This document shows, piece by piece, positions 36,301 through 50,900 of a DNA stretch of 64,000 bases. Position 1 is the stretch's first letter. Each line of letters begins with the position of its first letter. Origin of the DNA: Corallium rubrum (taxonomy: Eukaryota > Cnidaria > Anthozoa > Scleralcyonacea > Coralliidae); contig OZ035997.1 of the NCBI GenBank assembly GCA_964035015.1, positions 88,975,965 to 89,039,964 of the forward strand. The letters run 5' to 3'. Under the pieces are notes generated by a model. The model did not search any database. It saw nothing but the letters and a program-made list of their open reading frames with translations, and was not told the DNA's origin. The position numbers and the translations under genes are program-made.

Positions 36301-39300
36301 AATATATTAAGCTCATGGAATGTTTATTATTGGAAGTTGACGATATTTCATATTTGGAAAAGCAATTGAAAACATGTTTGTATTACATCAGAAATATTTT
36401 AAATGTATGCATATATAAACCAAGGGCAAGGCAAGAACGACAGGCGGGAAGAACATGCATGATCGATGGAAGATCTACACAGTACAATTAAAAACTTGCC
36501 ATCGCGCGATTCACGTTTATCTGGACCATTCAGAATGTATCCGACGTTCAAACGAAGTGTAAGTTTGTAACTCCAGGAATTGGTCTTTGGTTTAAACAAA
36601 CATTTGCAACTGGTAGTCTGAAAGAATGAGCGTTGTGGGCTAAATGCATGCTTTCGACTTGATGATATACTCCCATATAATTTTTTTATAGAATACTAAT
36701 GAACATAGAATTTTATATAAATTAAGTCATAGTCAATCGAGATATGGTCTGGAAACTCAGCTAAAATCTTTGGTCCATCTTTTTGTTCGCCTTTATGCAT
36801 TTTTGTGCACGGTGCACGGTCACTGAACACATTGTATTTTAGTATAATGAACGAATTGTCCAATAGCAACGTTTCAGTTCAATCACTCAACCGTGCTATT
36901 TAAATATCAATAAACCTAAAACAAAGGTTGTGCACGGTGTAAGGTACGGTTCAACATAAAATCCCGGCTCATTATAGGCGCTTTGAAGTTTGCCGAGTTT
37001 CCAGACCATATCTCGATTGACTATGATTAAGTATAAGATGTTCAAAACACTCACGTCACGTGTTTTATAATTATATCAACTCTAAATATTGTCGCGCTCC
37101 ACGTAACTAACCTAACCTAGGCGTTCATTTCTTTTCCGCCCGTGCCTTTCCGCCCCCGAGCGTCTGTGGATAGAGCATCCGGTGCTCGCTGTGAAGTCGG
37201 AATTATTAGTGGCTACCATTTCAAGTGGGACCCACTTGGTTTTCATACAGCCACTTTTAAATTCTCCCATAGCGACAGATACATGTTACAAAAATTTAGC
37301 TGGTTTTCGTTAAAAACCCAATCATTCAAAGCGAAAACCAGAGGCGAAAACTATGATTCAGCAATATTGTGGGTCCCACCGGACATGGTGGCCGCGAGAT
37401 TTTTAGCCTCACTTCCGACTTCAATTTTTGCCACACGCGAAACAATAGATGCTCTATCCAGTATAATGAGTATATTATTTGAGATCAGTGCGTCTGTGAG
37501 GCTAATTCTTAGCCTAGCTAGAATTTTTTTGATAAAATACTGCTGTTCGTGTTTTAAAATTGCATAAAGTCATTAGTTCTGCTCGAGAACTCACAAGACA
37601 AAGGAAAATGCTACGTTTCGTTACGGTACGGTTGAAGTGAAGCTTTCACCTTTTATCTCGTAAGCTTTCAGGTAGAACTAATCAGCCAAGACAAAAGCAA
37701 AAGGTCGCTTCGCTCCAAAATATCGCTTAGTAGAAAACAGCCTTAAGACAAAAAGGAATAGTCTTTCGCGCGAAAAAGGTCGCCAACCTTGGCCTTGGTC
37801 TGGTAAACTATTCAATATCTGGCAATTGATTAATTAAGGTAGTGAAGTCGGCACAAATTAACGAGGAAGTGACGGGGAGTGTATAGCCTATAGGGAAATT
37901 GAAGAATGTCTATATTCGTGTGAGGGAGATATAGTAAGCCTAAGATATTAAATTAAGGAACAAAGCAAACGAGACACTGCATAGGATAGAAGAAATTCTC
38001 ACGGGATAAAGCGGATCCAATCATTGCCAAATATAAAATATCCTATAAGTAGGAAGTTGATTTTTACATCGTTTTGTTAACTATATAAATTGTTTCCGAA
38101 GATATATAAAAACTCTGCAAAAGAAAGAAGCAAATAACCTACATTTGCAACAAGCGTAGATGACCTTATAATAATGACCTTGTATTAGTGTGAAAAATAG
38201 CGAGAGACAAAGGGATTTTATGACCGTGCAAAAAATCTCACACGCAGCTTGTCACTCAACGAGGTATGTTCGCAACAGGCTTGTAACCGTATGCATGTGG
38301 AGAAGTTGAAACAATGTTATGAAGGTTTTGAGACTTAGTAAAACAAAATGTTTGCGGTTATACACCATGTTTAATTGACGATAAAATTCGCTGAGCTTTT
38401 CTGACCAAAGCTCGATAGGCAAGTTTTTATCGTTCATTATCAAATTCATTAAAAATTCATGAAGAAAATTCAAAAGAAATAAAATTAATCAATATCTGTA
38501 AGTCGCGATAGAAATGCGATAGAATTCGTTCAAGGTTTGTACAGCTGAAATACCCTGAAGCACTGGTTAAGTCCGTGATTTTGGAGTTAATGACAGTGGA
38601 TGCTACAGATAATGCTCCTGGTTCACAAGACAGCGTCCCTTCTAGTAAGCCTGACACAGGTGACAGTATAAACGTCAGCCTACCTTTTAAAGATCAGAAG
38701 TCAGCAAGAGTTGTCAAGCGGCAGCTGTCTGATCTATCCAACAAAGTGGGAAAAAAGTTGTAAGAAAGTTGGAGAGCAGCTCAGAATACGTGAAAGGAAA
38801 CCGGTGTTACTATCTCAACAGTGCGTTGTTTACCACTTCAAGTGTGACCAGTGCGATGCTGGTTATGTCGGATATACGTGCCGACACCTATACCAACGTG
38901 TTGATGAGCACAAAACCACGATTGTTGGAAGGCATGCCAAGGAAGCGCACGGACAGGCTTTGGATGACTTGCTTGGGAGGTTCTCGGTTCTTCGAAAATG
39001 CAAAAATAAGTTTGATTGTCTGGTTTTTGAAATGCTTTTCATTAAAGATATGAACTCTGCCTGAAAAATTTAAGATAAGCTTTTCCTTATATCCTTTATT
39101 GTCGTAGACGTGCCACATGTTGTATTCGGCACTGTAGTTTGTTTTGGTCTGTTGCCGTTTTGGCATGCAGCACGATCCCAGTGATCTTGTTAGGCTAGAC
39201 TGTTAAATATTTGGCAACGAAATGACCAATTTGAGGTGATTGATAAAGTCAACACAAGTTACAGAAGAAATCACGAGAAGAGGTAAACAGGAAATTTAAG

Positions 39301-41234
39301 AATGTCTGCTCGTGCGAGGGACGGATTAAATACGGAAATTAAAGGCCCTGTTACACGTAGTCTTTTGTTACAACGTAGTTAAAAAAAAGGCCCTGTTACA
39401 CCAGGGCCGGCGCGAGCTTCTATAGGAGTTGGGAGGGTACGATTTCCGAAGGGCACGTTACGTGGATTGCGCAATCACACCGCGTAAAACCAGTTTCAAG
39501 AAGAGGCCATTTGATCAGGGTTTTTAACTTTAGGTGTATATCGAAACAAAAAAGGCAAAACAGTAGGTTTATTCTACTAAATCGTTATTTAGAAATTATT
39601 ACAGATTCCTACATGCAATAATATATAAAGTAATATGACAAAATGAAAATTATGAGATTCAATATGTTGCAAAGAAAACATTAACTACCTATATCCCTGA
39701 AATATAATACAGTCACTCACTATAAATTACAGTAAAGGAAAACAACATCATGTCCGCTAGCTGGAGTTTGTTCGCATAAAAAACACAAATTCGAGAGCTA
39801 GTTAAAAGAACCAAACAAGGACATTCTGCCTTCACTACCATTCACAAAATCCTGAGCAATGGAGGTAAGATCCAAAAGGTCCAATCTGTTTTTGTAAACA
39901 TACAACACCATTAGGTTGTTAAGACGTTCCTGGAACATTGTAGTGCGGAGATAATTCTTTATATACGTCAGTGTGCTGAACGCCCTTTCGCTCGAAGCAT
40001 TCGTTGCCGGTATGGTCATTATAGTAGCTTGACCAGTTTTATAACCTCGCCCATCAAAGCTTTCTTTGCAGGTGTAAGGCTACGGCAATACGTAAACACG
40101 TCATGGATGTTGGCTTGACCTTTCCCATCGTAATTGGTGCGCAGGATTTCTAGATGGGTACATAGACATTCTTCTATTCTTACGTGGGGCTTTTCTTCTT
40201 CGTGGTAGTTGTGGCTCATTCACTCCTTTGCTCTCACTCTCTGCGACGACTCTCTGCCAAAATAGATGGAATGAATCATCGTTCCGTATGCTATCGAGAG
40301 TCTTCACGGTCATATCGGCAATTTCCTGAGCCTCACATGCTGATAGATCCTTCATCTGGAGAGTGGTGCTTAGCGCATCTGCGTGCTTCAAGATTCGAGC
40401 ACCCAATGACAAGCCAAAAAAGAAGTCGAATTTCTCCATCTGAGAACTTACACCTTGAACACGAGCTTTTGTTTCGGTATCAGTGTACTCTTCTAATGAC
40501 CATTCCCACAGTTGAAAAAGGCATGCATGCTCTGCGCGCACGCGTTTTGTTTAATATCCAGGGCTTGGCTAAAAAAGGGCACTTTTTCGCCAAATTATTG
40601 GGGGGGGGGGGGGGGGTAAATACCCCCCTACCCCCCTGGTCGCGCCGGCCCTGTGTTACACGTAGCCTTTTGTTACACGTAGTTAAAAAAAAGGCCCTGT
40701 TACACGTAGCCTTTACACGGAGCTGTGAGCCTGTTTCTGCGATGAGTGAAAAAGTTAAATGTGGCTTTACGCTCTGATGTTTACCGTCCGAATCGGTCTT
40801 TAGTATTTTTTTATGTGTGACAATTTAATTCCCAATTGAAAACGGCATTCAGGCTCTGTTTAAATAAAGCGGATTGAGTGTTCGAGTCAAATCTCGCTTG
40901 TTGTTTCTCCTTGCAGGGGCGTCGGAGCGACACTAAAAGTGGGGGGGCCCAAAATTTTTAGGGGGGTCCGGGGGCATGCTCCCCCGGGAAATTTTGAAAT
41001 CTAGAGTCTCTGAAATGCCATTTCCTGCATTTTAGGACAAGGATTTACATAATTCTAAAGGTTCAAAAACGTCACAAAATACTCAAAAGACAACACTTTC
41101 CCGGACATTGAATATCTGCATTCAAATTTGTTATTATATCTTTATTCAAAGTCGTGGGTTAGCTAGGGTTAGTGATTTTGTTAATCATAACTGTATTACT
41201 GGCCTTGTTTATTACTGGTCTTTTTAAAAAGTGT

Positions 41235-41265
<31 letters not shown>

Positions 41266-44200
41266 GGAACATATTCTGCCCCCCCCCACCAAAAAAAGTG
41301 TGGGGGGGCAGGCCCCCCCGGCCCCCCTGCTTCCGACGCCCCTGTCTCCTTGTTGTGTTTACATGAAGAAGATTGAAAGTTTCCGATCTGATCGAAACGG
41401 ATGATTTGAAGTCAGTCCATGACGTTGAGTGGATTCAGTGACTTGGGATTCAAGTCGTTGAATGTCTCCAATCTGATTCATCTAAACACTGTTTGACTTG
41501 AAAATGACTTGATACGCATGAGTGAAGTTGGTACGTGTCGTGCTAAATGGCAGACATTGGGGGAAGTACAGAAAATAGTGTTCCAAAACCGAAAACAATG
41601 TTCCGAGCAATTCGGATTCTCATGTATTGACTTCACTGGCGTTTTTCGATACGATTGGACTGTCAATCCGCTTCATGTAAACAGGCCCTTATAGTTGACA
41701 ATATATTATAATGTAATTTGGGTTCTTCGTTTTTAAGGGCATAAAATATACTTCAGTCCCATCATCATTCGAGGAACATCGAGACAAGTCTTTCAAGACC
41801 ATGTTTAGCGAACCTAGTGAATATGCGAAGGAAACGGCGACACGAAAAGCTATGGATGTGTACAGCAAAGTTCAACAAGTAGGTGGAATATTCTCTCAAT
41901 CTCTCTGGAGATAATTCTTGTATACTATAGGCTACAGTAAAATATTGGGAATAATGACTATATAATCAGTGCATTTCTCCAAATTTCTTTAATCTTTAAG
42001 GCACAATATATAGTAACACCAATTACTGTGCCCCCAAGATATATAAAGGCGGTGGTAGTTCAAAGTTACAAGTACACAAAAAAGAGAAAAAGATTTTAGA
42101 AAATTAAAGTGAATTGGATTAAAAACAACAATGGGGCACTTAATTTAAGAGGCGCGAGTTTTATTTTTGTGTAATATAAATTCCGTTTTCCAAGTTCTGT
42201 AGTCGTCAACGTCATATAGGTGTTTTTTAAGGCGTCAGTATTGTAGTATGAATTTACGAGCTGTCTTGAAACGAAGAGTTTGCTTTTCCAATGTTAAATC
42301 GCTTCGTAAGATGTTCCATAGTTTAGCTAGCTCATATAACTGAATATACTGTTTTGATAAGTGGTACTTGTAGTTCTGCACTTAGCTACCTCCTGCCATT
42401 GTTTGTGCTGCTACGTGTACGTTTTACTGCAACGTAAAAGGCTGCACTGGGCAAACGTGGTGGCCGGAGGTAGTGGAACGCGCATTATGCACCAGGTATA
42501 TAGTATATGGTTTATGATGGTTGTATAAACTATTTCAATAGAGTATGATCTAAAAGCGTGTTGATGTGACATCCCAGGGTGTTTGAAAAAGTAGTCCAGG
42601 GCGCCGCCATCTTGGATTTGACGTATACGCTAATCTAATCCACTAGCAGATTTCCAGTAATTCGAACATTTTAACTAAAACTAAACTACAGAATGCTAAA
42701 CCCTAAAAAAAAAAAGAGCACGACCTATAATTCAGGAGTATTCCGAATTGTGAAATGGCTTAGAATTCAGAATAATTCTGAATTATAAACGGAGCAACTA
42801 GGAACGAAGCAACTCTCTTTATTTCCTTCAGTTGGGGATCCCTTTACATGGCATGGTTGCCATTTGGCAACTTATTATACTTTTACTCCGGCTAACGCCA
42901 GACGATATTACTCGTCAAGTGGAGACCTCCTGGTAATCTGCTGGGCAAAGCCTTAAAGTGCACCTAACTCCTAAAATGAAATTTGTTTTTCTGGGAAGGG
43001 TGTTAAAAATTGTGAACGATGGGACAGTTTCATTGTGTTTGTTCTTCCACGCTTGACATTTGATATCTCATATCTGTTCTGCTAAACCGTCCCATGTAGT
43101 GGTCGACTCATTTAAAGCACGAGCAGTAGTGTTTTATCAGATTTAAAACCACGAGGGCGCAGCCCGAGTGTTTTAGATCTGATAAAACACGTGATGCGAG
43201 TGTTTTGAATGGCTTAAAAAACGATTCGTTATTGGATGTTATGTTAGTATTTTTTATTTAAGAAATAAAAAACGTGTCGCATGCGATTATCGAGTTATAA
43301 TGCACGAGAGATGGGTGTAAAGCACGAGGCGATAGCCGAGTGTTTTACTAGCGTCTCCAATGCATTATAACTCGATAATCGCACAGCGACTAAGTTTTTT
43401 ATTTCTTTTATAAAATAATGACTTTAAATTGTCAATAAACCCTAGAAAAGTAAGCAAAAAAACAGATTACCTTTCTCAGGACGAATTTGTTACCATTTAG
43501 CGCCACGCGTGGCCTCGTACAACACGTCGGCGATTTTAGCCATGAAAATGCACTTAAAGTTGCACTGAAAACATTGTGCTGTGTTAATTACGTGATTAGA
43601 CATATATCCAAGTAATTTTTTACTTTCGTTGATAATTAAATCCACATAAATTTCATCAGAAACGACAAAATCGTCGCGAAGTATCTCGTGTGCCGTGCCG
43701 TTATGGAGTTATAATGGCACGCTTGTTTGACTCAATAGCCAATCAGAGTGCGTGTTGTCGTTCATTTACTTCCGGTTATTTTATAAATAAAATTGTATGT
43801 TCATTAGTATTCTTTATATAAAATTGTATGTTCATTAATATTCTTTCTGACGTCAAGAAGTTTTATCGGGCCGCATAAAACATTGACATGGTACTGATTT
43901 CCTTTGTGTTTTTCTCGTGAATTATTAATGAGTTTTTGAATTAATAGTTGAGTCGGTTTTCTTTGTCCCTTCTACAGTGTGTATTAAGAAAAAACCTGGA
44001 ACCCTTTTTAATTAGTATTCTGTTCAAACAACCTATTGTAGTGGTTTACACCTCTGCATGAGCCTGGGAAATTAAGATAACGTGAAGTGTATGCATGGTG
44101 AAAATATTTAAAAGTTTTTTCTCTTCCTGTTTAACTTATGTGCTGATTAATTTATAACGCAGCGCTTTTAAAAAGAATACTAATTCATTTTTTAAGGGTT

Positions 44201-47200
44201 CCGGGTTTTTTTTATACTCTGTACAGTAATTATATGTTTTTCCGAAACCCTCCTCAACTATTAAATAAGTCAGTTAATTACTCGATCCTCAGCTTGACTA
44301 AAAGCCTCGGTTCTCGGTAATTAACTCTTACATAACGCGAATGAGCTGTTCTTCCGTCCAAAAGCTCTGTATCACACAATCTTAACAGTGACTTTTCTTC
44401 TTTAAAAGACAAGTCAGCCAGATTTGGTTGTTGCCGTGGACACAGTTGTTGTAAGTACATACTTTATAATATTAAGGCGGCGAAGTTTGTCACGTGTTCT
44501 TAAAGTTGCGGGTGGATATAAAATTACGCACAACAGGCATTATATATGGAGGCTCGAACATAGGCTCACATTCCAGCCGTTGGGTCTCGGTGCGCCCGCG
44601 ATCCTTCGCCCTGCCAACGCCTGATATATCACAAGGCGTGTGTGTAGAACATGTGATTTTAAACCACAATCTTTGTTCTAATACATGTTTCTCTTGTGAG
44701 AACCGTTGCGAGAACCGTGGACAGAACAGTCGCACAACAGGGGAGCATTTTGACTATTAAACTCTCATATTTCCTTGCTGAATTTTGCACAGAAACAGTT
44801 TGGCCTACTATAATACTGCTTTAGCTTTTTTAGATTTAAAGTACGGTCCTTAGTTGCTTGTAACGGCATTTTTTTACAATATAAAAAATAGCTTTTCAGA
44901 CAATCAGTGACAAAATACCTTGGGAAACCTCGCATTGTTGGTACTTACCCAAGATTGCTTTCAATTTCTTTCGTAATAAAGTGTATCCCTCCCTCCCCCT
45001 CTCTATTCAATGTTGAATTTAAAGTAAGGAAGTCAGTAAACGTTGAACAGGGGTGCCGGGCGATATTTAGAATGGAAATAATGTCGTTTAGGTTGTAGTG
45101 TCCCAACACTTTTGTCACTGATTGTAGTTTGTTTTTGTTAGCAACAAAAAATGTAGTGAATTCAAATTCGTTTTTCTTCAATCATTCACTGTTTTTAATT
45201 ACTAGGAATGTTAATAACTAACTTTAATAACTACTTTTGCCACAATAGACCTTATCAAATATGGTGGACACTTTATAATTCTTTCATGTGCATATAAATT
45301 AGCCTTAATTATGACTTTATTTTAAAATAAAAAAATATTTTGAAATTGAGTTTATGAGGGATACTAGAAATACATGATCGCAACAACCCCTCGCCCACTT
45401 TTAATATATACATTTTTGTAAACCACCCCCACCACCATACACACACTTTCTGGTTTTGGTTGGGGTTTTTTTTGTATTTAAGTCTACCTGTATTATAGTT
45501 TTTATATTTAGTCTATGTAATAATAAAATTAACAGCCTGAAAAATTTTGAATAGAAAGAGAGAAACAAACCAGTAAAACATCAAAGAAAATTCATTGGCA
45601 AAGTTCACCCGGCTGTAGTCATGTACTGTAGTATTAAGTATTGACACACTGAAAGAGCATACAATGTCAATATTAAAAAAGAAACCATAGCCCTAAACTA
45701 AGACTATAGTCCTATAAGTCTAAGACTGTAGTCGTAAGACTAAATTTATAAGACTATAGTCCTAAGACTAAATTTATAAGACTATAGTCCTAAGACTAAA
45801 TTTATAAGACTATAGTCCTAAGACCAAATTTATAAGACTATAGTCCTAAGACTAAATTTATAAGACTATAGTCCTAAGACTAAATTTATAAGACTATAGT
45901 CCTAAGACTAAATTTATAAGACTATAGTCCTACGGCTAAATTTATAAGACTATAGTCCTAAGACTATAAAATTTATGAGACTATAGTCCTAAAACTAAAT
46001 TTATAAGACTATAGTCCAAAGGCTATAGTCCTTAAGACTAAGACTATATAATTATAGTCCTAAGACTAAGATTATAGTCCTAAGGCTATAGTCCTAATAC
46101 TAAGATTATAGTCCTAAGACTATAGTCCTAAGACTAAGATTATAGTCCTAAGACTATAGTCCTAACAACGAGATGAACCAAATAACAAATTTTCATTCAA
46201 AATAGATAATAGTGGCCAAGAAAAGACACAAGGCCACGTCCTAGCGTCCAAAGACAACTGTAGACAACAATATTATTTTATATATTGCATGATTTTCTTT
46301 TTCAAGACTCAGCTAAACTGGTAAATATGAATCTCCTACCGTTAAACTTTCTTCTGCTTTTGTCACCACAAACACTGCCAATTCAGTCTATACTCTTTTC
46401 AGAATTCATATTGTTTTTCTTGTTCGGTTTCTTTCGGTTTCTCCGTGACCAGGCATGATTCAGTTCTCTTCAATATCTAAAAAGCCGTTTGTTTCAAACT
46501 GATTTCTTCATCCTTCTCCCTCGAGTTAAGTAGAATACACCAGAGCAGATTTATTTACAGGCTTCGGCCAGTTTCAGGACACAGTGTAGTTTTCGGTCTA
46601 CCAGTAACCCTGCTATTCGAATTCCAAACTGCGAAAGTTGCGGATTTGTTGACATATATATATATATATAAACATCTCGCAGAATTTCTTTCCCATTTGC
46701 TGTAATTTCGCGTGTACTCCACGCGTGTCGAGATTAGCACCCTCACCGGGCTCCGGGCCTTCGGCCCGTCGCCCGGCTCGGGGAATATATATGTGTGTAA
46801 AATAATACCAAATCAGACTTGACGAGACCGCGTAGAAGACTGGAACTTACGTACTTCAGGCCCAAAAGGATCGCGGGCTCTGGGAACAAGATTGCCGCAA
46901 AGATATCATTCCAGTTATATATAGAGCTCACTGGGCTTGTCAGTCCTGTTAGAAAGATAGCGATTTCGTTCTTTTTAAGAGGGGTAATCTATAATTATCT
47001 ATTTACTCGTTTCTGTGCGGAGTCTCCCAAAGAGAAATATAATCGAAGTTTCTTATTGTTCTCATTTTCTTGGATCGTCAGTTTTTAGATAATAAGATAA
47101 TCGAGAAGCCAACAGACGAAGACGATGCATGTCGGATTTTAAAAAGGTTAGACATGGAGGGCAATTGGATTATTAATTGTCGAGATATTAAGACAATGTC

Positions 47201-47924
47201 AATTGATTGGAAGAGCGGAGAGGTGGCAGCGTTTTTGTTGTATCTATATTTCAGTCAATCTCAATTCATCCCATCGCATCGCATCCCATCCCATCCCATC
47301 CCATCCCATTCCATCCCATTCCATCCTATTCCATTCCTTTCTATCCTATTTCTTTCCATCACATTGTATTGCATTCCGTCCCATTCCTATCCTACCCTAC
47401 CCTCCCTTCCCTTCCTGATTCCCCTCCCACCCCCACCCCACCCCCTCCCTTCCCCTCCCTTCCCCTCCCTTCCCCTCCCTTCCCCTCCCTTCCCCTCCCT
47501 TCCCCTCCCTTCCCCTCCCTTCCCCTCCCTTCCCCTCCCTTCCCCTCCCTTCCCCTCCCTTCCCCTCCCTTCCCCTCCCTTCCCCTCCCTTCCCCTCCCT
47601 TCCCCTCCCCTCCCCTCCCCTCCCCTCCCTTCCCCTCCCTTCCCCTCCCTTCCCCTCCCTTCCCCTCCCTTCCCCTCCCTTCCCCTCCCTTCCCCTCCCT
47701 TCCCCTCCCTTCCCCTCCCTTCCCCTCCCTTCCCCTCCCTTCCCCTCCCTTCCCCTCCCTTCCCCTCCCTTCCCCTCCCCTTCCCCTCCTCTTCCCCTTC
47801 CCCTCCCCTTCTCCTCCCCTTCCCCTCCCCTTCTCCTCCCCTTCCCCTCCCCTTCCCCTCCCCTAACCTCCCCTAACCTCTAATTTCCCCCTAATTTCCT
47901 TTCATCTCCTGCCATTCCCCTAGT

Positions 47925-47964
<40 letters not shown>

Positions 47965-50900
47965 TTTTCTTACTTTAGTTTGAGTGGAAAGACTCATTCT
48001 GTACATAGCGGAGTGGCCTTGCTTAGACCTAACCCAAGCGGCTCCGAAAAAGGTATGTTGCGCATTTTTTACTGCCACACTGGCGTATCAGTAAATCTCT
48101 GTTTCCCTTTATGTAGTATATGTGCCCATAATAATGAAAAGATAACACGCTGAAATAATTAAGCATTCCATGCCTAAATGTCTTTGTGTTAACTAACTTG
48201 GTTTGAAATGCTAACAATGTGTTAATATATAACTACCGAGGTTTTTGGTAACGGAAAACTGATGTTTCGATAGTTAAATGTGCCGGTTATATAACTACTT
48301 TATATGTATATACACGTAAAAATCTCACAGGCGTGTTAAAGGTCTTTTTAAGCAAGTTGATAAACATATTGTACTGTTTGTTTCATAAAGTTAATGTTAC
48401 AATTTTTCTAACGGCAAACTTGTAACACGTTGTCTTGGTGCACAAATGTGTAAATCATGGCGCGTATATTTGAGATTTGAAGGAGCAACTTGAACACGCC
48501 GACGGAGCTAGGAACATCATTAAATCTACATGTTTCAACATGCCAGAACCAGTGAATTCCATTCTCCATATCTGAAACAGTCCAACTTCGGTCACTAGCA
48601 CGCTTTAAAAATGAAGTCAGGATTTTTATGAATCACGTCGGGTTCTGTTCTCTACGCCGTCTGTTACCCGCTTTGACCGCGTAGGAAGCAGTTTGTCGGA
48701 AGGCTGAACTGAGGAGACGTAATATAGCTGACTTTACGTTGTGCAGTTGGCGTTCCAATTATGAGAATTAAGTTCACTGGCCGAAACATATACTGCATGG
48801 CAGTCCACCATTTGGCTTCGAACATCAACTTGACACAACTGTATATGTAAAAAAAAGTCGAGTGCTACGTAGGCAATTTTTTGGATAGAGCAAAGTGAAA
48901 AGGTGGTAAACTGCCGAGATTTCGACATTAACGAAATACTGACATTTCGAGCGGAGCTCTTTATTAGAGCCTTTCAGGAGTGGAACACATGACTTAAAAT
49001 AATCTATATTTAAACACGTCGTGAACAATTTATAATTAGAGAATAGAGAGCTTACGCACGCACGACTTCATCCGAGGACGTCGCCTCTTACACAGGAAGT
49101 GACGTAAAAAATTTAACCGAGCATGCGTCGTCGTTGACTTGAAGGCGTCCTTCGGCCGTCGACTGCTCGAAGAAGCTGTTTTCGAAGGCGTCGACAATAC
49201 TGGTACGTATTTTTACAATTTTATGTTAGATATCATTCAAAATAAACATTTTTTTTGAATTAATACTGGTTGTAGTTAGAAATACTCCGTTTCTTTGACT
49301 TGTAGCATCATTCGAGTCCTTGGACTGAACAGCGCTGAACTAAATTCATAAAATTATCTATTATGGCAACAAATAGCTCGACAAATAGTACAAGCACAAG
49401 GAAGTAAGTATTTATTTTCTTTTGTGTTTAAACCGTAGGGTGGTTGAAGTACTCTCAACATTCTGCGTTATCCAATTCGGGCCTAGGTCAAACGTATTAT
49501 GATAATGAGCTAAAGTCTTTGTTTATGAATGAAGTGTTTACACTTTTGAAACCACATTTAAAGATAGAAATACAAACCAGGCTGCTTTGAAACCTTCTTA
49601 TATATTGTAATACCAAAGGTTTATATTGTACTGTATGTATTTGCTGTTTGTTATCAAATTTATTGTCAATTGAGTGAGAATTTTTAAAGAACGAGATGGT
49701 TGTGTGTGCGAGTTGTACTTAATATAAATTCTTAAATTTTCTGTAATTTAACCCTGATATACAAATGGTGAAGGTGGATGAGTATTGTACCTCTTGCTTT
49801 TTAATTTAATTTGTTACTAATATATTTATTTTTTATTACAGTACACCCATGAAATGGACTGAGCAGCATGATGTAATGCTGTGCAGAGAGATTTTGCTCA
49901 TACAACCTCATAAATATCGCCTAAAATCAACAGAAAGGGGTAATGCATGGACAAGCATTGCAAATGATCTTAATGCGATTCAGGAATTGCGGTTTACAGT
50001 GACCCAGAAGGCTGTAAGAGATCGGTTTAAGCTTTTGATTGCACGTTTCAAAAGGAAAACAAATGAAGAAGAAGCTGCTAGTGGAATTTGTCCAGAGGAA
50101 TCTGAGCTGGATCAGGCACTTGAGACTATAGTTGAATTGATGGGTGAAGCTGAGCAGCAGTATGACAAGGATTCTTACGAAAAGCAAAAAAAGTTGGAAA
50201 CTGATAGGAAGAATGCTGAAACTCAGGACTAAGGCAATGGAAACCTTTGGGGAGAGCAGAAAAAGACAATCTGATACTGAGGAAAGCCAAGCTTCAAATA
50301 ATAGGAAAAAGAGAGCAACTGGTGGAGAAACATTGGTATACTTACAGAACAAAGCTGAACAAGAATTTGAGACTCGGAAGGCTGAACTAGAATGTAAAAA
50401 AAAGGAAATGGAGGGCAATAAAGAAGCTGAGCTTTCCATGCAGAAACAGCAACAACAGCAGTTTATGGAGTTTCAGAAAACAATGATGGAACAATGTCAA
50501 CATCAACAAGCCATGATGCAGCAGCAAATGCAGCAACAGGCTCTTCGTCACCAGCAGATGATGGCAAACCAAGCACAGCAACAACAACAAAATAATCAAC
50601 TTTTATTAGTCCTTCTTGAAAAACTTACAAAAAGTTAACACTGAACATTTTAAAACATTCTTAGTTTACAGTTAAACATTTTTAAAACTTACTTGTTCAT
50701 GTTTATACTTCAGTTGCCAAGTTTATAATTTAAAATGTTGAAACTAGTGAAGGGCAGTCGATATGTTTACAAAAAAATACAAACATTTTACAGACTTGTT
50801 TAGGTTTAAATTACAGTTTCAATCTATGTAAAGTACTCATTAAGTGATGGTGGGTTTAAATTAAAATATTCTGAAGTTACGGAACCATAAAGACATGTGC

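Noticed and set aside
40184-40777. 197-codon plus-strand ORF
   Set aside because: It is antisense shadow of the hAT transposase, extending into the G/C-rich end.
41870-41900. Alternative Maf exon 2 donor GTGGAA joining directly to the exon at 55481
   Set aside because: The frame would be open, but it would skip three exons carrying AVDT, EKP and LSGKTHS. The canonical GTAGGT donor fits the next exon in phase 0.
47070-47876. 268-codon Pro/Ser-rich ORF
   Set aside because: Only its first 22 codons are real (Maf exon 47082-47146). The rest is the intronic pyrimidine repeat read through a good GTTAGA donor.
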